NCBI GenBank assembly: GCA_965112735.1
Contig: OZ218952.1
Coordinates: forward strand, 3,348,001-3,412,000
DNA length: 64,000 nucleotides
Direction: 5' to 3'
Source of the DNA: Phaeosaccion multiseriatum
Taxonomy: Eukaryota > Ochrophyta, other classes
The notes below the pieces were generated by a model. It did no database searches. It saw nothing but the letters and a program-made list of their open reading frames with translations, and was not told the DNA's origin. Made by a program: the position numbers and the translations under genes. The number at the start of each line of letters is the position of its first letter. The stretch's first letter is position 1. Below are positions 37,826-48,508 of the stretch, piece by piece.

Positions 37826-38056
37826 ATACGATAGATAGACAATACAATGTACCGACGAACACACGATAGATAGACAATACAATGTACCGACGAACACAAG
37901 ATAGATAGACAATACAATTGTACCGACGAACACACGATAGATAGACAATACAATTGTACCGACGAACACACGATAGATAGACAATACAATTGTACCGACG
38001 AACACACGATAGATAGACAGTACAATTGTACCGACAATACAATTGTACCGACGAAC
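37826..38056 (+). repeat. 36-37-bp minisatellite, about six copies
   Basis: Direct copies of a unit containing GATAGATAGACAATACAAT and GTACCGACGAACAC. Two length forms differ by one T (CAATGTACC, CAATTGTACC). It lies between the PPR fragment and the stop of the TMBIM gene. Confidence 0.93.
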
Positions 38057-38171
38057 GCACGTCACGCGCCTGGAGCTCAGATGCACCGCTGAGTGGCCCA
38101 AGGAAAAGGACACCCTGAGCCTCGTGACGGGTCTCGCGCCTCTACTCCTGCCCACTCCTACCTCCTCCTGT

Positions 38172-38797
38172 CTAGTTCCGGCGGTTCGATCTAGCCAGAA
38201 TGTCGAGGATGAAGAGGAAGAGATTGATAATATCGAGGTAGAGCGTGATGGCCCCCAAAATCACCTCATCCGTCTCGAGCTTCTCCAGAATCAGTGAAGT
38301 GTCGTACAGAATGTAACCGCAGAATATCTGTGGGGAGGTGTGAGGGGGGTTGCAGCAAGGAAGGGACGACGAGGATGGAGAAAGAATCCCATACCAGTGG
38401 GTGGTTGGGAATGGCCATGGAGGCGGGGACGAGAGCGGGGGGGGGCGAGAGGAGAGAGGAGAGAGAAGGGAGAAGAGAGAGGAGGTCAGAGCTGCTGCCA
38501 GTAGCACAGGTAGGTAGGAAAGTAGGTAAGTAGGCAGGAAGGAAAGGAGGAGGGGGGGGGGGCATGAACGACTACGTGAGTGAGTCGGTGTGAGGAAACA
38601 GGGGAAGGCTGAGTGAGAGGCGTCAGGGAAGCATTTGTGCACACTCCGTTCGGCCCGTTTGGTTCCTTCGAGCGAGTAGTACTCACTGAACACACAAGGA
38701 ATCATTCACACAAGGAGGAGGAGGGGGCTCATCTCCACACACAAAACACACGCACACACACACACCCATACACACAACACACACACGCACACGCACA

Positions 38798-38842
<45 letters not shown>

Positions 38843-40066
38843 ACCAGCGCGCCCAGCGCCGCATACCCCAAGCCTGCGCTGACGCCCATCACGGCACTGA
38901 TGACGCCCCACACCATGAGCACGAGAAGGCCGCAGAAGAGGAAGCCGCCGAGGAAGGAGAAGTCGATTCGCGTTTGGAAGGTGAGCAGGGTGAGTGCCAT
39001 AAAGACAAATGCCGTGATGAGAAAGGCCTCCAGGACAAGAGGGCGCATCCCCGCAGAGGCGTAGGAGGCTGTGATCACGCTGAGTGAGGGGAGAGAGGAG
39101 AGGGGGGAGAGGGAGAGAGAGGAGGAATCAAAAGCGAGCAAGACGTACGTGGGTAAGCAGGTAGGCAGTATGGCGTCATTCGTTGGACTCGCCACGGCTC
39201 CGATTGATTCAGCGTGCCATGGTAGCATAGCATCTCTTCCAGTTGCACTGAATGTTCGCAACATGTACGTGCCATATCACTAGCACTTTGGAGCTTCCCC
39301 ACACTCCGTCTTCTCGTGGTGAAGGTACGGTAAGCGACGCTTGGACAGCCCGTTCGCCAGGGGGGGGGGGGTTACAGAGGACGGTAGAAAGGGGAAGTGA
39401 AGCCGCATACCCCGTCTTCGGAACGCAAACACCAATTATCTTGCACTTCCCCTCCCCTTGGGTCTAGCGTGACATCGATCAAACAATAGATAGCGTACTT
39501 GGACGAAGGATGGGATGCAACACCACTCCACTCCACACCACACCACACCAAACCACACCTCACCACAACAAACCAAACCACACCTCACCTCACCACAACA
39601 CACCCAACCACACGACACCACACCACACCTCACCACACCACTCCACTCCACACTACACCAAGCCACAACACACCAAATCACACCACACTACACCACATCA
39701 CAGCATACCAAACCACACCACACCATACCACACCACACCACACCCACACCACACCACACCACACCACGCCACACCACACTCCACCCTACCCCACCACACT
39801 AGTTGGTGATACACCACATCATCACATATTCGTACCCGATGGACACCGCCTCGAGGAAGGTCCAGGCGGAGAGGAGCCACATGTTAGCGGGGCTCTGCTT
39901 GCGGTAACACATGAGCACGAAGAAGGTCACCAGGCCAAGCCCTATGGAGCCGTACAGCACAAAGGCGTTGCCCGCGATGAAAGTCCTCACGCTGGTGTAG
40001 CAGGCGTCAGTGGATGGTGGATATGGGCATGGGGTGGTGGTGGTGTGTGTGTGTGTGTGTGAGTGT

Positions 40067-40131
<65 letters not shown>

Positions 40132-40353
40132 TGTATGTATGTGTGTGTGTGTATGTGTGTGTGGTTGGTCAATCGTGGGGGGGAGGGAGGAGGAAGGAAG
40201 AAAGTGAGGGGGGGGAGGGGGGGGGGGGGACGCGGTTCCGCAGCAGTGGAGAGCTCTATCGATAATCCAAATCGCTCGCTCTCCAGCCCTCTGTCTCCCG
40301 CTCATTTTCTCTGTCCCTTTCTCGTCCCCTCTCCCTCCCCCTCTCTCTGTCTG

Positions 40354-40387
<34 letters not shown>

Positions 40388-41045
40388 CATCTATCCATCT
40401 ATCTATCTGTATCTATCTGTCTCCCGTCCTTCGCCTCTCTCTCTCTCTCTCTCTCTTCGCGTACCGCTTTACAGCAAGTAATACCTGTCGTTATACATGC
40501 AGAGTGCTGAGAATCCGCTCGTAAGCAACAGCTGCACCTCGAGAATACAGTACACCTTGCGCACAAACGCTTCATATTCGCAGTGTTTTGGTGGGGCATG
40601 TGAAAACGCCAAGGGGAGACAAATGACACGATAGGCAGGGAGAGTGGAAAGGGGGCATATCAGAAGGACGCGAAGGGGATTGGCTGACGCGAAGCATCTC
40701 CCTTGGCCAAGGAAGAAGAGAAAACCAATAGAGGACCAAACGAGAGAACATTCCACGTGGAACATTCCAACGAGAGCAACGCAACGTACCCATTCTGTTC
40801 ATCATCTCCACGAGCTCCGCACTCGCCTCAACCGCAACAGGGCCGTCCCATTCAGGACCGTCGCTCACCACCTGAACTCCATGGGCCTGGGGAAGCAGCT
40901 TTCCCCCTTCAAGGTTTTCCTCATAGTCCTGGTATGATGGGGCAGCGGGGGCGGAGGCTGCCGCGAATGCCACCGGCACTTCATTCCAGGAGGGCCGCTC
41001 GCTCTCCTGTTGCTGCTCCCCGCCCTTGCGGCCCTTCCCAAACAT
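38172..41045 (-). CDS. TMBIM/LFG family protein (Bax inhibitor-1 superfamily)
   Basis: Five exons: 40790-41045, 40485-40569, 39836-39991, 38845-39079 and 38172-38327, 295 residues, all junctions in phase. About 85 soluble, Glu/Ala/Pro-rich residues lead into [19 protein letters not shown] (TM1) and then a series of further spans, including [39 protein letters not shown] and [16 protein letters not shown]. The end is the family hallmark: [33 protein letters not shown], with the conserved Asp pair of the pH-sensitive calcium leak. Members sit in ER or Golgi membranes and modulate calcium and cell-death responses. Position and spans agree with a seven-TM LFG protein. Intron 3 holds a CCACA minisatellite; introns 2 and 4 hold TG/CA runs. 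Confidence 0.92.
38746..38840 (+). repeat. (CA)n tract abutting TMBIM exon 4 donor
   Basis: CA-rich run ending exactly at the GTACGTG donor of the exon 38845-39079 (minus strand). Confidence 0.9.
39513..39800 (+). repeat. (CCACA)n minisatellite in TMBIM intron 3
   Basis: About 290 bases of imperfect CCACA/CCACAC pentanucleotide units with CCAAA variants, ending about 35 bases from the exon at 39836. Confidence 0.95.
40044..40164 (+). repeat. (TG)n microsatellite in TMBIM intron 2
   Basis: TG run with TATG/GAGTG variants. A (TATC)n run follows at about 40357-40410 and a (TC)n run at about 40435-40456 in the same intron. Confidence 0.9.
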
Positions 41046-41428
41046 GTTTCCCTCTTCAAGAAAAAAAAGCTTGGGAAGGGAAAAAATAGTCCGTTCGTAT
41101 CACCAACAGGCGTACACCAGCTTTTTTTTCTTTTTTGTTCCAACAATGAATTATTAGTACCCTTTGTTTCTCTTCTCTTTTCACAGAATCCTGGCTGGTA
41201 ACACATTTTTCCGATGGAGAGGACTGACGAGTCAGAGGGATACGACCTCGGGGGCTAAGTTCCCCGGGGCGGTGAGACGTTACTTTTAGACCATCATAGA
41301 TGGCACTTAAGGGTTTACCACCACCACTCAATCAATTTTGCAGAAATTGGCTGAAGAATTTTGACAAACAAATATTGGGGGATACATAAGTACAGTACTG
41401 TACTCTTGCTGCTTTAGAGCTTCATCGT
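41046..41428. other. Intergenic, PPR-SMR 3' end / TMBIM 5' end
   Basis: 383 bases, more A/T-rich than the surroundings, with T runs near 41120. Both genes are on the minus strand, so this holds the TMBIM promoter and the PPR-SMR 3' end. No gene is seen. Confidence 0.6.
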
Positions 41429-43945
41429 TTACCTCCCTCTTCCTCCAACCCGCATCACCACCATCCCCGGGTTACGTTCGTCTTCCCGTACTTCGACTCC
41501 TGCTCTTTCCTGCAAGTAGGCCAGCACCGCGGGCTTGAGAACGCTGACGCCGTCCTCACTGCCTCGGCCTCGGCCTGTGATGACTTTGATCTCAGCCCCC
41601 GGCTTCGCCTCTGAGAGCACGTGACGAAGCGCTGCCTTGCTCGTTCCCCTGCTGAAGTCGTGCAAGTCCATCTCCTGCCCCCCTTTCTTCCAGTGATTCA
41701 AGACCCTTTGTGATACGGCCTCTGCGTACAGCTCGTCAGCAGCCTCCTCGTCTCCTCCCTCCTGCAGAGCATCAATAACGGCGCTGTAACTGATTACGTC
41801 GGGAGTGAATCCTTCTGCCTTCATCTCTCTCAGTAAACACATTGCCTCCACGTGTTGGCTGGCCTTGGCGCATGCGTTAATGGTGGAGTTGTAGCTAATT
41901 TCATCCGGCGCGAGTCCTTCCGCCTTCATCTCCCTCAGTAAACCCAATGCCTCCACGTGTTGGCTGGCCCTGGCGCATGCGTTAATGGTAGTGTTGTAGC
42001 TGATTGCATTGGGAGCGAGTCCTTCCGCCTTCATCTCCCTCAGCAAACCCAATGCCTCCACGTGTTGGCTGGCCTTGGCGCATGCGTTAATGGTGGAGTT
42101 GTAGCTGATTGCATTGGGAGCGAGTCCTTCTGCCTTCATCTCCCTCAGCAAAACCAATGCCTCCACGTGTTGGCTGGCCTTGGCGCATGCGTCAATGGTG
42201 GCGCTGTAGCTGATTATGTTGGGAGCGAGTCCTTCTGCCGTCATCTCCCTCAGCAAAACCAATGCCTCCACGTGTTGGCTGGCCCTAGCGCATGCGTCAA
42301 TGGTGGCGCTGTAGCTGATTTCGTTCGGAGCGAGTCCTTCTGCCTTCATCTCCCTCAGTAAACCCATTGCCTCCACGTGTTGGCTAGCCTTGGCACATGC
42401 GTTTATAGTGGAGCTGTAGCTGATTACGTCTGGAGCGAGTCCTTGTGCCTTCATCTCCCTCAGTAAACGCATTGCCTCCACGTGTTGGCTGGCCTTGGCG
42501 CATGCGTTTATAGTGGAGCTGTAGCTGATTACGTCTGGAGCGAGTCCTTCTGCCTTCATCTCCCTCAGTAAACCCAATGCCTCCACATATTCGTTGGCCC
42601 TGGCACATGCGTTTATGGTGGCGTTGTAGCTGATTTCGTCGGGAGCGAGTCCTTCTGCCTTCATCTCCCTCAGTAAACCCATTGCCTCCACGTGTTGGCT
42701 AGCCTTGGCACATGCGTTTATAGTGGAGCTGTAGCTGATTACGTCTGGAGCGAGTCCTTGTGCCTTCATCTCCCTCAGTAAACGCATTGCCTCCACGTGT
42801 TGGCTGGCCTTGGCGCATGCGTTTATAGTGGAGCTGTAGCTGATTACGTCTGGAGCGAGTCCTTCTGCCTTCATCTCCCTCAGTAAACCCAATGCCTCCA
42901 CATATTCGTTGGCCCTGGCACATGCGTTTATGGTGGCGTTGTAGCTGATTACGTCTGGAGCGAGTCCTTCTGCCTTCATCTCCCTCAGTAAATCCATTGC
43001 CTCCAAATGTTGGCTGGCCCTGGCGCATGCGTTAATGGTGGCGCTGTAGCTGATTTCATCCGGAGCGAGTCCTTGTGCCTTCATCTCCCTTAGAAAACCC
43101 AATGCATCCACGTGTTGGCTGGCCCTGGCGCATGCGTTAATGGTAGAGTTGTAGCTGATTTCATTCGGAGCGACTCCTGCTGCCTTCATCTCCCTCAGTA
43201 AACGCAATGCCTCCACGTGCTGGTTGGCCTTGGCGCATGCGTTAATGGTTGCACTGTAGCTGATTGCATCCGGAGTGATTCCTTCCGTCTTCATCTCCCT
43301 CAGTAAGACCAATGCCTCCACGTGCTGGCTGGCCTTGGCGCATGCGTTAATGGTGGCGCTGTAGCTGATTTCGTTGGGAGCGAGTCCTTCTGCCTTCATC
43401 TCCCTTAGAAAACCCAATGCATCCACGTGTTGGCTGGCCGTGGCGCATGCGTTAATGGTAGAGTTGTAGCTGATTTCATTCGGAGCGAGTCCTTCTGCCT
43501 TCATCTCCCTCAGTAAATCCATTGCCTCCAAATGTTGGCTGGCCCTGGCGCATGCGTTAATGGTGGAGCTGTAGCTGATTACATTGGGAGCGAGTCCTTC
43601 TGCCTTCATCTCCCTCAGTAAACCCATTGCCTTCACGTGTTGGCTGGCCTTGGCGCATGCGTCAATGGTGGAGCTGTAGCTGATCACACCTGGCGTGAAG
43701 CCTTCCTTCTTAATCTCTTGCAGAAGTGCCAAAGCGCCCCTCCACCGCCCGCACTTCCCAATCGCGGTAATCGCAGCACTCAAACAGTACAGGTTGGGCT
43801 TGAGGCCCTCTCGCCGTGCGCGCTCCAGAGTAGGTGCAACCCCCTTCCAATCCTTGCTCCTCCCCAGATCCTGGATCTCCCTCATGAGTCGTATCTGCCT
43901 CGACCTGTCACTTCCTCTAGTAGAATAGCAGGACCATTGCAGCAT
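41429..43945 (-). CDS. PPR-SMR protein (P-class PPR array with C-terminal Smr domain)
   Basis: Single open frame of 838 residues. A divergent N-terminal part (GRSKDWKGVAPTLERARREG, AITAIGKCGRWRGALALLQE) is followed by about 19 PPR motifs of exactly 35 residues, most of them variants of SYSSTINACAKASQHVEA and LLREMKAEGLAPD. A last diverged motif (ALQEGGDEEAADELYAEA) leads into an Smr domain at about residues 755-838, with MDLHDFSRGTSKAALRHVL and the ITGRGRGS loop. PPR-SMR proteins bind organelle transcripts in a sequence-specific way. The Smr domain can act as an endonuclease or RNA-binding module and usually has DxH and TGxG motifs; here they read DLH and TGRG. The start has few transit-peptide features, so an upstream exon may be missing. 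Motifs are so alike that recent tandem amplification is certain. Confidence 0.93.
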   Translation of the reverse strand: MLQWSCYSTRGSDRSRQIRLMREIQDLGRSKDWKGVAPTLERARREGLKPNLYCLSAAITAIGKCGRWRGALALLQEIKKEGFTPGVISYSSTIDACAKASQHVKAMGLLREMKAEGLAPNVISYSSTINACARASQHLEAMDLLREMKAEGLAPNEISYNSTINACATASQHVDALGFLREMKAEGLAPNEISYSATINACAKASQHVEALVLLREMKTEGITPDAISYSATINACAKANQHVEALRLLREMKAAGVAPNEISYNSTINACARASQHVDALGFLREMKAQGLAPDEISYSATINACARASQHLEAMDLLREMKAEGLAPDVISYNATINACARANEYVEALGLLREMKAEGLAPDVISYSSTINACAKASQHVEAMRLLREMKAQGLAPDVISYSSTINACAKASQHVEAMGLLREMKAEGLAPDEISYNATINACARANEYVEALGLLREMKAEGLAPDVISYSSTINACAKASQHVEAMRLLREMKAQGLAPDVISYSSTINACAKASQHVEAMGLLREMKAEGLAPNEISYSATIDACARASQHVEALVLLREMTAEGLAPNIISYSATIDACAKASQHVEALVLLREMKAEGLAPNAISYNSTINACAKASQHVEALGLLREMKAEGLAPNAISYNTTINACARASQHVEALGLLREMKAEGLAPDEISYNSTINACAKASQHVEAMCLLREMKAEGFTPDVISYSAVIDALQEGGDEEAADELYAEAVSQRVLNHWKKGGQEMDLHDFSRGTSKAALRHVLSEAKPGAEIKVITGRGRGSEDGVSVLKPAVLAYLQERAGVEVREDERNPGMVVMRVGGRGR
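42361..42951 (-). repeat. 315-bp higher-order duplication inside the PPR array
   Basis: The block 42361-42635 recurs base for base at 42676-42950, an offset of 315 = three 105-bp PPR units. It carries the unusual NEYVEA variant motif, which therefore occurs twice. Confidence 0.92.
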
Positions 43946-44182
43946 ATTGATGGGCAGTAGAGTCGGTACGCCTGACTCCTACTGCTGCGGGCCCTCTTCT
44001 ATTTCTGCTAAGGCAGGAGGAGCAGCAGGTTCTGACAAGCCCCCTCAACGATATCGCTCTCATCATCAGCAATGAAGGTCTCCTTCTTCTCCCTATCCCC
44101 CCTCTTCCAGCCAGCTGTGAGTTTGGGTGGAGTACCAACCTTCCTTCTTTGTATCGCCCAAATCGCTCGTTTTTTTCAGAAA

Positions 44183-44332
44183 AAAGCGATGAAGACCGAA
44201 AGACTATGTGTCGGTGGGCATCTCAAAGAGCTACACGAAGAGATGTAGCGCTTCTCCCAGCGTCATTTTGCTACAAGTGTCAAAAAAAACAAAAAAACAT
44301 TTATTTGGGGCGAATTGGGCGATTCTTACGCA
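44183..44332 (+). repeat. Diverged direct repeat, copy 1 (copy 2 at 44440-44577)
   Basis: Both copies share GACTATGTGTCGGT, CATCTCAAAGA, GCTTCTCC-x-AGCGTCATTTT, an A-rich run and GGGCGATTCTT in the same order, about 255 bases apart. Confidence 0.75.
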
Positions 44333-44439
44333 AATCGAGTGTTAATTAATTTTAATGAAGGGAAAATCAAAACAAATCGCCCATTTTTTAGGGATCGGGC
44401 AGCTGCTCCTGCGGAAATGCTGAAAAAACTGAAAGAAGG

Positions 44440-44577
44440 AAGTGTCGAAAGACGAGAGACTATGTGTCGGTCGACATCTCAAAGATAAAAGAGCTTCATC
44501 GCTTCTCCAAGCGTCATTTTCCTAACCTCGTCCAAAAAAAATATTGTGGGTGATTCGGGCGATTCTTGCACACCATG
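44440..44577 (+). repeat. Diverged direct repeat, copy 2
   Basis: Partner of 44183-44332; spacing between shared blocks differs by small insertions and deletions. Confidence 0.75.
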
Positions 44578-44744
44578 GCAATATTAAATCCCCCCCCCCC
44601 CCTTTCAGCGTAGAGAGTTGTATCCACCTTAGTCTCCAGACTGCCCTACCGTGCGCTTGCACGGCGGTGAGGGCAGGAGCCTCAAACAACCACACGCACC
44701 CCCATAACAAAACGCGTTCTTCCGATAGGTTTTGATTGCTTTCT

Positions 44745-44817
44745 CCTGTGCCCAATGGACCTCATTCGAGTAGAGTGAGTGACCTCTGAGGGCCAGGCCA
44801 CCGCCAAGCGCCTTAGG
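44745..44817 (-). repeat. Dispersed repeat, copy B
   Basis: Minus-strand partner of 37557-37630. In both places it lies beside a PPR gene, but on different sides: after the fragment, and about 0.8 kb upstream of the PPR-SMR start. Confidence 0.65.
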
Positions 44818-45301
44818 AGTGTACGCACCGCGCCGCCCCCACCTGCTGGGCACCTCTGCTGAGCACCTCACCCGCACCTCTAAGCTATCGAAAGGAGAGC
44901 GCTTTACATGTAACGTTTCGAAATGTCTAATGTCATTATTATGATATGACATAACGAGGGCAAGGTTGCCAGTCCCCCAACGCCCCAGAGCAGGGGAACC
45001 ATCTGCAACACATACCCCTCTGTACAGGTAAAATACAAAGACAAAAGCACCGTGTTCGTCAACGGCCAACACGCTGGATGCCGCACACATCTACTGTAAG
45101 CTATCTATAGCCATCATGATCAAGACGCTCGCTCCACTGGAGGAGCGGGTCCGAACCCAACATACAATACCCACCACCATCCCTCCATCGGAGACACGGC
45201 CGCGGCGCATCGAAGGCCGCACAAAAGCCCCCCCCCTCATTGCCCGAGGTACAAGCAGGGCGCCTTTCCCTCCTCCTCCACGAGCCCTCTTGCGGGAGAA
45301 A

Positions 45302-48300
45302 CTAGAACCAATCGCGGTGGCCCTTCTTCTCCTCCTCCTCCCCCCGCATCTCTCTCGGTCGCCCCTCCTCAATTGAGGCGTCCACTCCCCCCACACCCTC
45401 CTCTCTCTCCTTCTCCTCCTCCTCCCCCCCTTCCCCTTCCTCTGTAGAGGTCGAGTTCGTCGGCGTGGTCAGGCCAGCCCCCTCCGGTATGACCCTCACG
45501 CCCCCCTTCCCTCCTCCCTCCCCCTCCTTCTCCTCCTTCTCCTCCTTCTCCTCCTTCTCCTCCTCCTCCTCGCTCTGCTCCTCGCCCTCCTCCTCCACTC
45601 CATCCACCCCTGCGTTAATCTCGGCAATTGTGGTCAAACGGCGCCTTGCACGCTTCACCATGTGCTCCGATCGCAATTTCCTTCCCCCCCTGCCCAAGCC
45701 CGCCCCGCCAAATGAGGTTGGGTTCCTAACCGGGTACCCAAGCATGCCCATCTTGGCGCGCTGAGCCTTCCTGGCTGCTGACCGCTGTGGCCTCGGCGCA
45801 TGCGGTGGCGGAGCGAGCACCACTCGACTGTCCGTCTCTCGATTGTTGGTCCCATCCCCTCCCCGCTCTCCCTCCCGTTTCTCCTGAGGCGTGGAGGGGG
45901 CGTCATCATCGTCTTCCTGCGGCCCTCGTAATCGGACCCGGTCGAGAATGCCCTGAATGTCAAGTCCTTCCCCGGGAGGGGGGCTGTCAGCCCTACCCCC
46001 TCGAGATCGAGATCGTTGAAGGTGGTCCACACGTGCCACTCCCCTATCGTCCCTCCTCCTACTGCCGCTGCTGCTGACACCGCTGCTGAGACTGCTGCTG
46101 CTTATGGTGCTGCTGCCGTCCCGCTCGTCAAAGTAACCGTCAGCACCGTCAAAGCCACGGTCACGCTCCTGCCCTCCACTGCCATCTGCCCCTTCCTCAC
46201 GCGAGGGGGGAGTTCTATACACGAAGTCCAGAGGAGACACTTGCACGCCTCCTCCTTCTCCGTCTCCTTCTTCCCCTGCCGCCGCCATGGAGGAAAAACC
46301 GCCGGAGGATGTAACTGAACACACGGCTATGTCGCTCGGTGTATCTGTGTCATCGCTGACGCCGCTCACGGCATCACTGACACCACTCACGGCGCTCCGG
46401 CCGCTGCTGCCTCCTTCCTCGGCGAAGTCGCTGTTCATGTCGCTATCGTTATCATGCTCATCGCTGCTGTCGTCCACGCTGCCTACACCGCACACGTCGC
46501 TGTCACTGCAACTACCACCACCGTCAATGTACCCACTCCCCCACCGACCATTACGACCGTCCTCATAGGCGCGCTGGCACTCGTCCTCTTGTTGCTCCTC
46601 CTCCGTGGGGTGGGCAATCTCCTCAGCACAGGCCCGGCGCAGCTTGGACATTCTCCTCACCACACGCACATGCAGCCTGTACATGCCATAGATGAGCAGG
46701 CCAGCTGCAAGTATGGGCACGACCACCAGCGCACTGTGCATCTCAAAGAGGGCTTCCGCACCCACCATGGCGAAGCCGACAGGCACCGGGATGAAGATCT
46801 GCACACAGAGGAGGGGGGGGAGACAGACAAGAGAGAGATAGGGAGGTGAGGAACTGCTGACGGCAAGAGGCGTGTCGATAACAACACAAAAACCGAAACT
46901 GAAACTGACTGCCAGCACCAAAAGAGCGGAAATACTCCTCTCTCACCCACATGCACACTCACACACGCAAGCACGAAACCCACCATCACGCGATAGACAG
47001 GAGACACCACACAACCATCATGCCCACCCACCCACACACGCACAAGCACACGCACACGCACACATGCACTCACCTCTACGATAAGATCTCTCCAGTGCTC
47101 ATTGGCGGACATGTACACCACAAAGAACACAATCTGCAGCAGCGCCGTGAAGACCCACACCGCCCACACGCCACACGTCTTCAACACGTATCGCAGGCGG
47201 TCTCTGAACGAGTCGCCCTCCAGCTGCGGCTTCCGCTTCTTCGCCTCATCCATGGACCTTCCCGGGATGTAGGAGCGGTACACACTGCCTCGGGGCACAA
47301 TGCCCGTCACAATGTAGGAGCTTACTTCGAGCTCAGGATGGGCGCGTGCCACCTGCATGGAGGCGCTGTAGGCGCTGTTGTGCTTGAAGACTCTCCTCCT
47401 CGTGAGCGAGTCGTAGGCCACAAATGGCAGCAGCATGAAGAGCACGGACACGCGGATGGGCTCGAACACGAAGATGGTCAGCGTGGTGATGAGGAGGTAC
47501 ACCTGTGCTCCATCGATCATCGAAAGGGGCATACGGGAGACAGTGAGTCAGTCAGGGAGTAAAGGGGTGACCGAGGTAAGTGAATGAGTGAGTCAGTGAG
47601 TTGGTCAGTGAGTTGGTCAGTCAGTCAGTCAGTCAGTCAGTCAGTCAGTGAGTGAGCGAGACTGGTGAAGGGGGTGAGTTAATGAAGGAGTGAGTGAGTA
47701 GGTGAGTGAGTGGGTGAGTGAGTGAGCGAGAGTGAGTGAGGGGGTGAGCTAATGAAGGAGTAAGTGAATGACTGACTGAGCGAGTGAGTGAGTCAGTGAG
47801 TGAGTGTTCTTCCTGCTCTACCGCACAACGTACCTGAATGAAGGTCATGGAGGTGTCGTGCGAGTGGCGCAGGCCAAACAAGAACACGTAAAACAGGCAC
47901 CCCAGCGCCAGCACTATAAGGAAGACCCACGCCATAACCTTTGGGAAAGCCCCCACAGTCCTCCAACTCTCGCTCGACCAGTTGCGTGGGCGGAACCAAG
48001 ACGCCTGTAGCATCCTCCTCCGCTGCAGCTTGAGGCTGTCAATCACGGCAGCATCCAGCAGCAGCAGGTTTCGGTCAAAGTCGTCCTCCAAAGCGTCGAT
48101 ATCCATCTCCAGCCGGGCCCCTATCCGCGCCTGCTTCTCAATGAGCCTGGTCTGGCGTCTCAGCCAAGCGTCCGACAGGTTCTCCATGCCGCCCTTGGAG
48201 GCAACTAGACGCTCCACCTCTTGTGAGGTGCGAACACATGCCACACGCTGCACTTGCGCGAGAAGCTCTCTCCGCTCGTGCTGCCAGTTACGGGCCTTGT

Positions 48301-48474
48301 TTCAGAGAGGAGAGGAGAGGAGAGAAAAACGCAGCAGCATCATCACAACCCAATGTCAGACATACGCGAGCATGAAATCCAATCTTCCGAGTTTTCAGGT
48401 CCAGTTCCACATCCAGCCTCATTTTCCGTTTTCTCTCATATACCCCAATCCCCCCCTTTCTGACACGCACACAG

Positions 48475-48508
<34 letters not shown>

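Larger units (their letters stand above)
43946..45301. other. Intergenic, PPR-SMR 5' side / REJ gene 3' side
   Basis: Both genes are on the minus strand. The region is more A/T-rich (44150-44600), with A and T runs, a diverged direct repeat and one copy of the dispersed repeat. Short open frames (45116-45376 +, 44629-45090 -) show no recognisable domain; I see no supportable gene. Confidence 0.6.

Noticed and set aside
39499-40062. His/Thr/Pro-repeat frame
   Set aside because: Reading of the intronic CCACA minisatellite of the TMBIM gene.
41957-42361. Plus-strand frames such as MLAGPGACVNG repeats opposite the PPR gene
   Set aside because: Antisense of the 105-bp PPR units, repeated with the same period.
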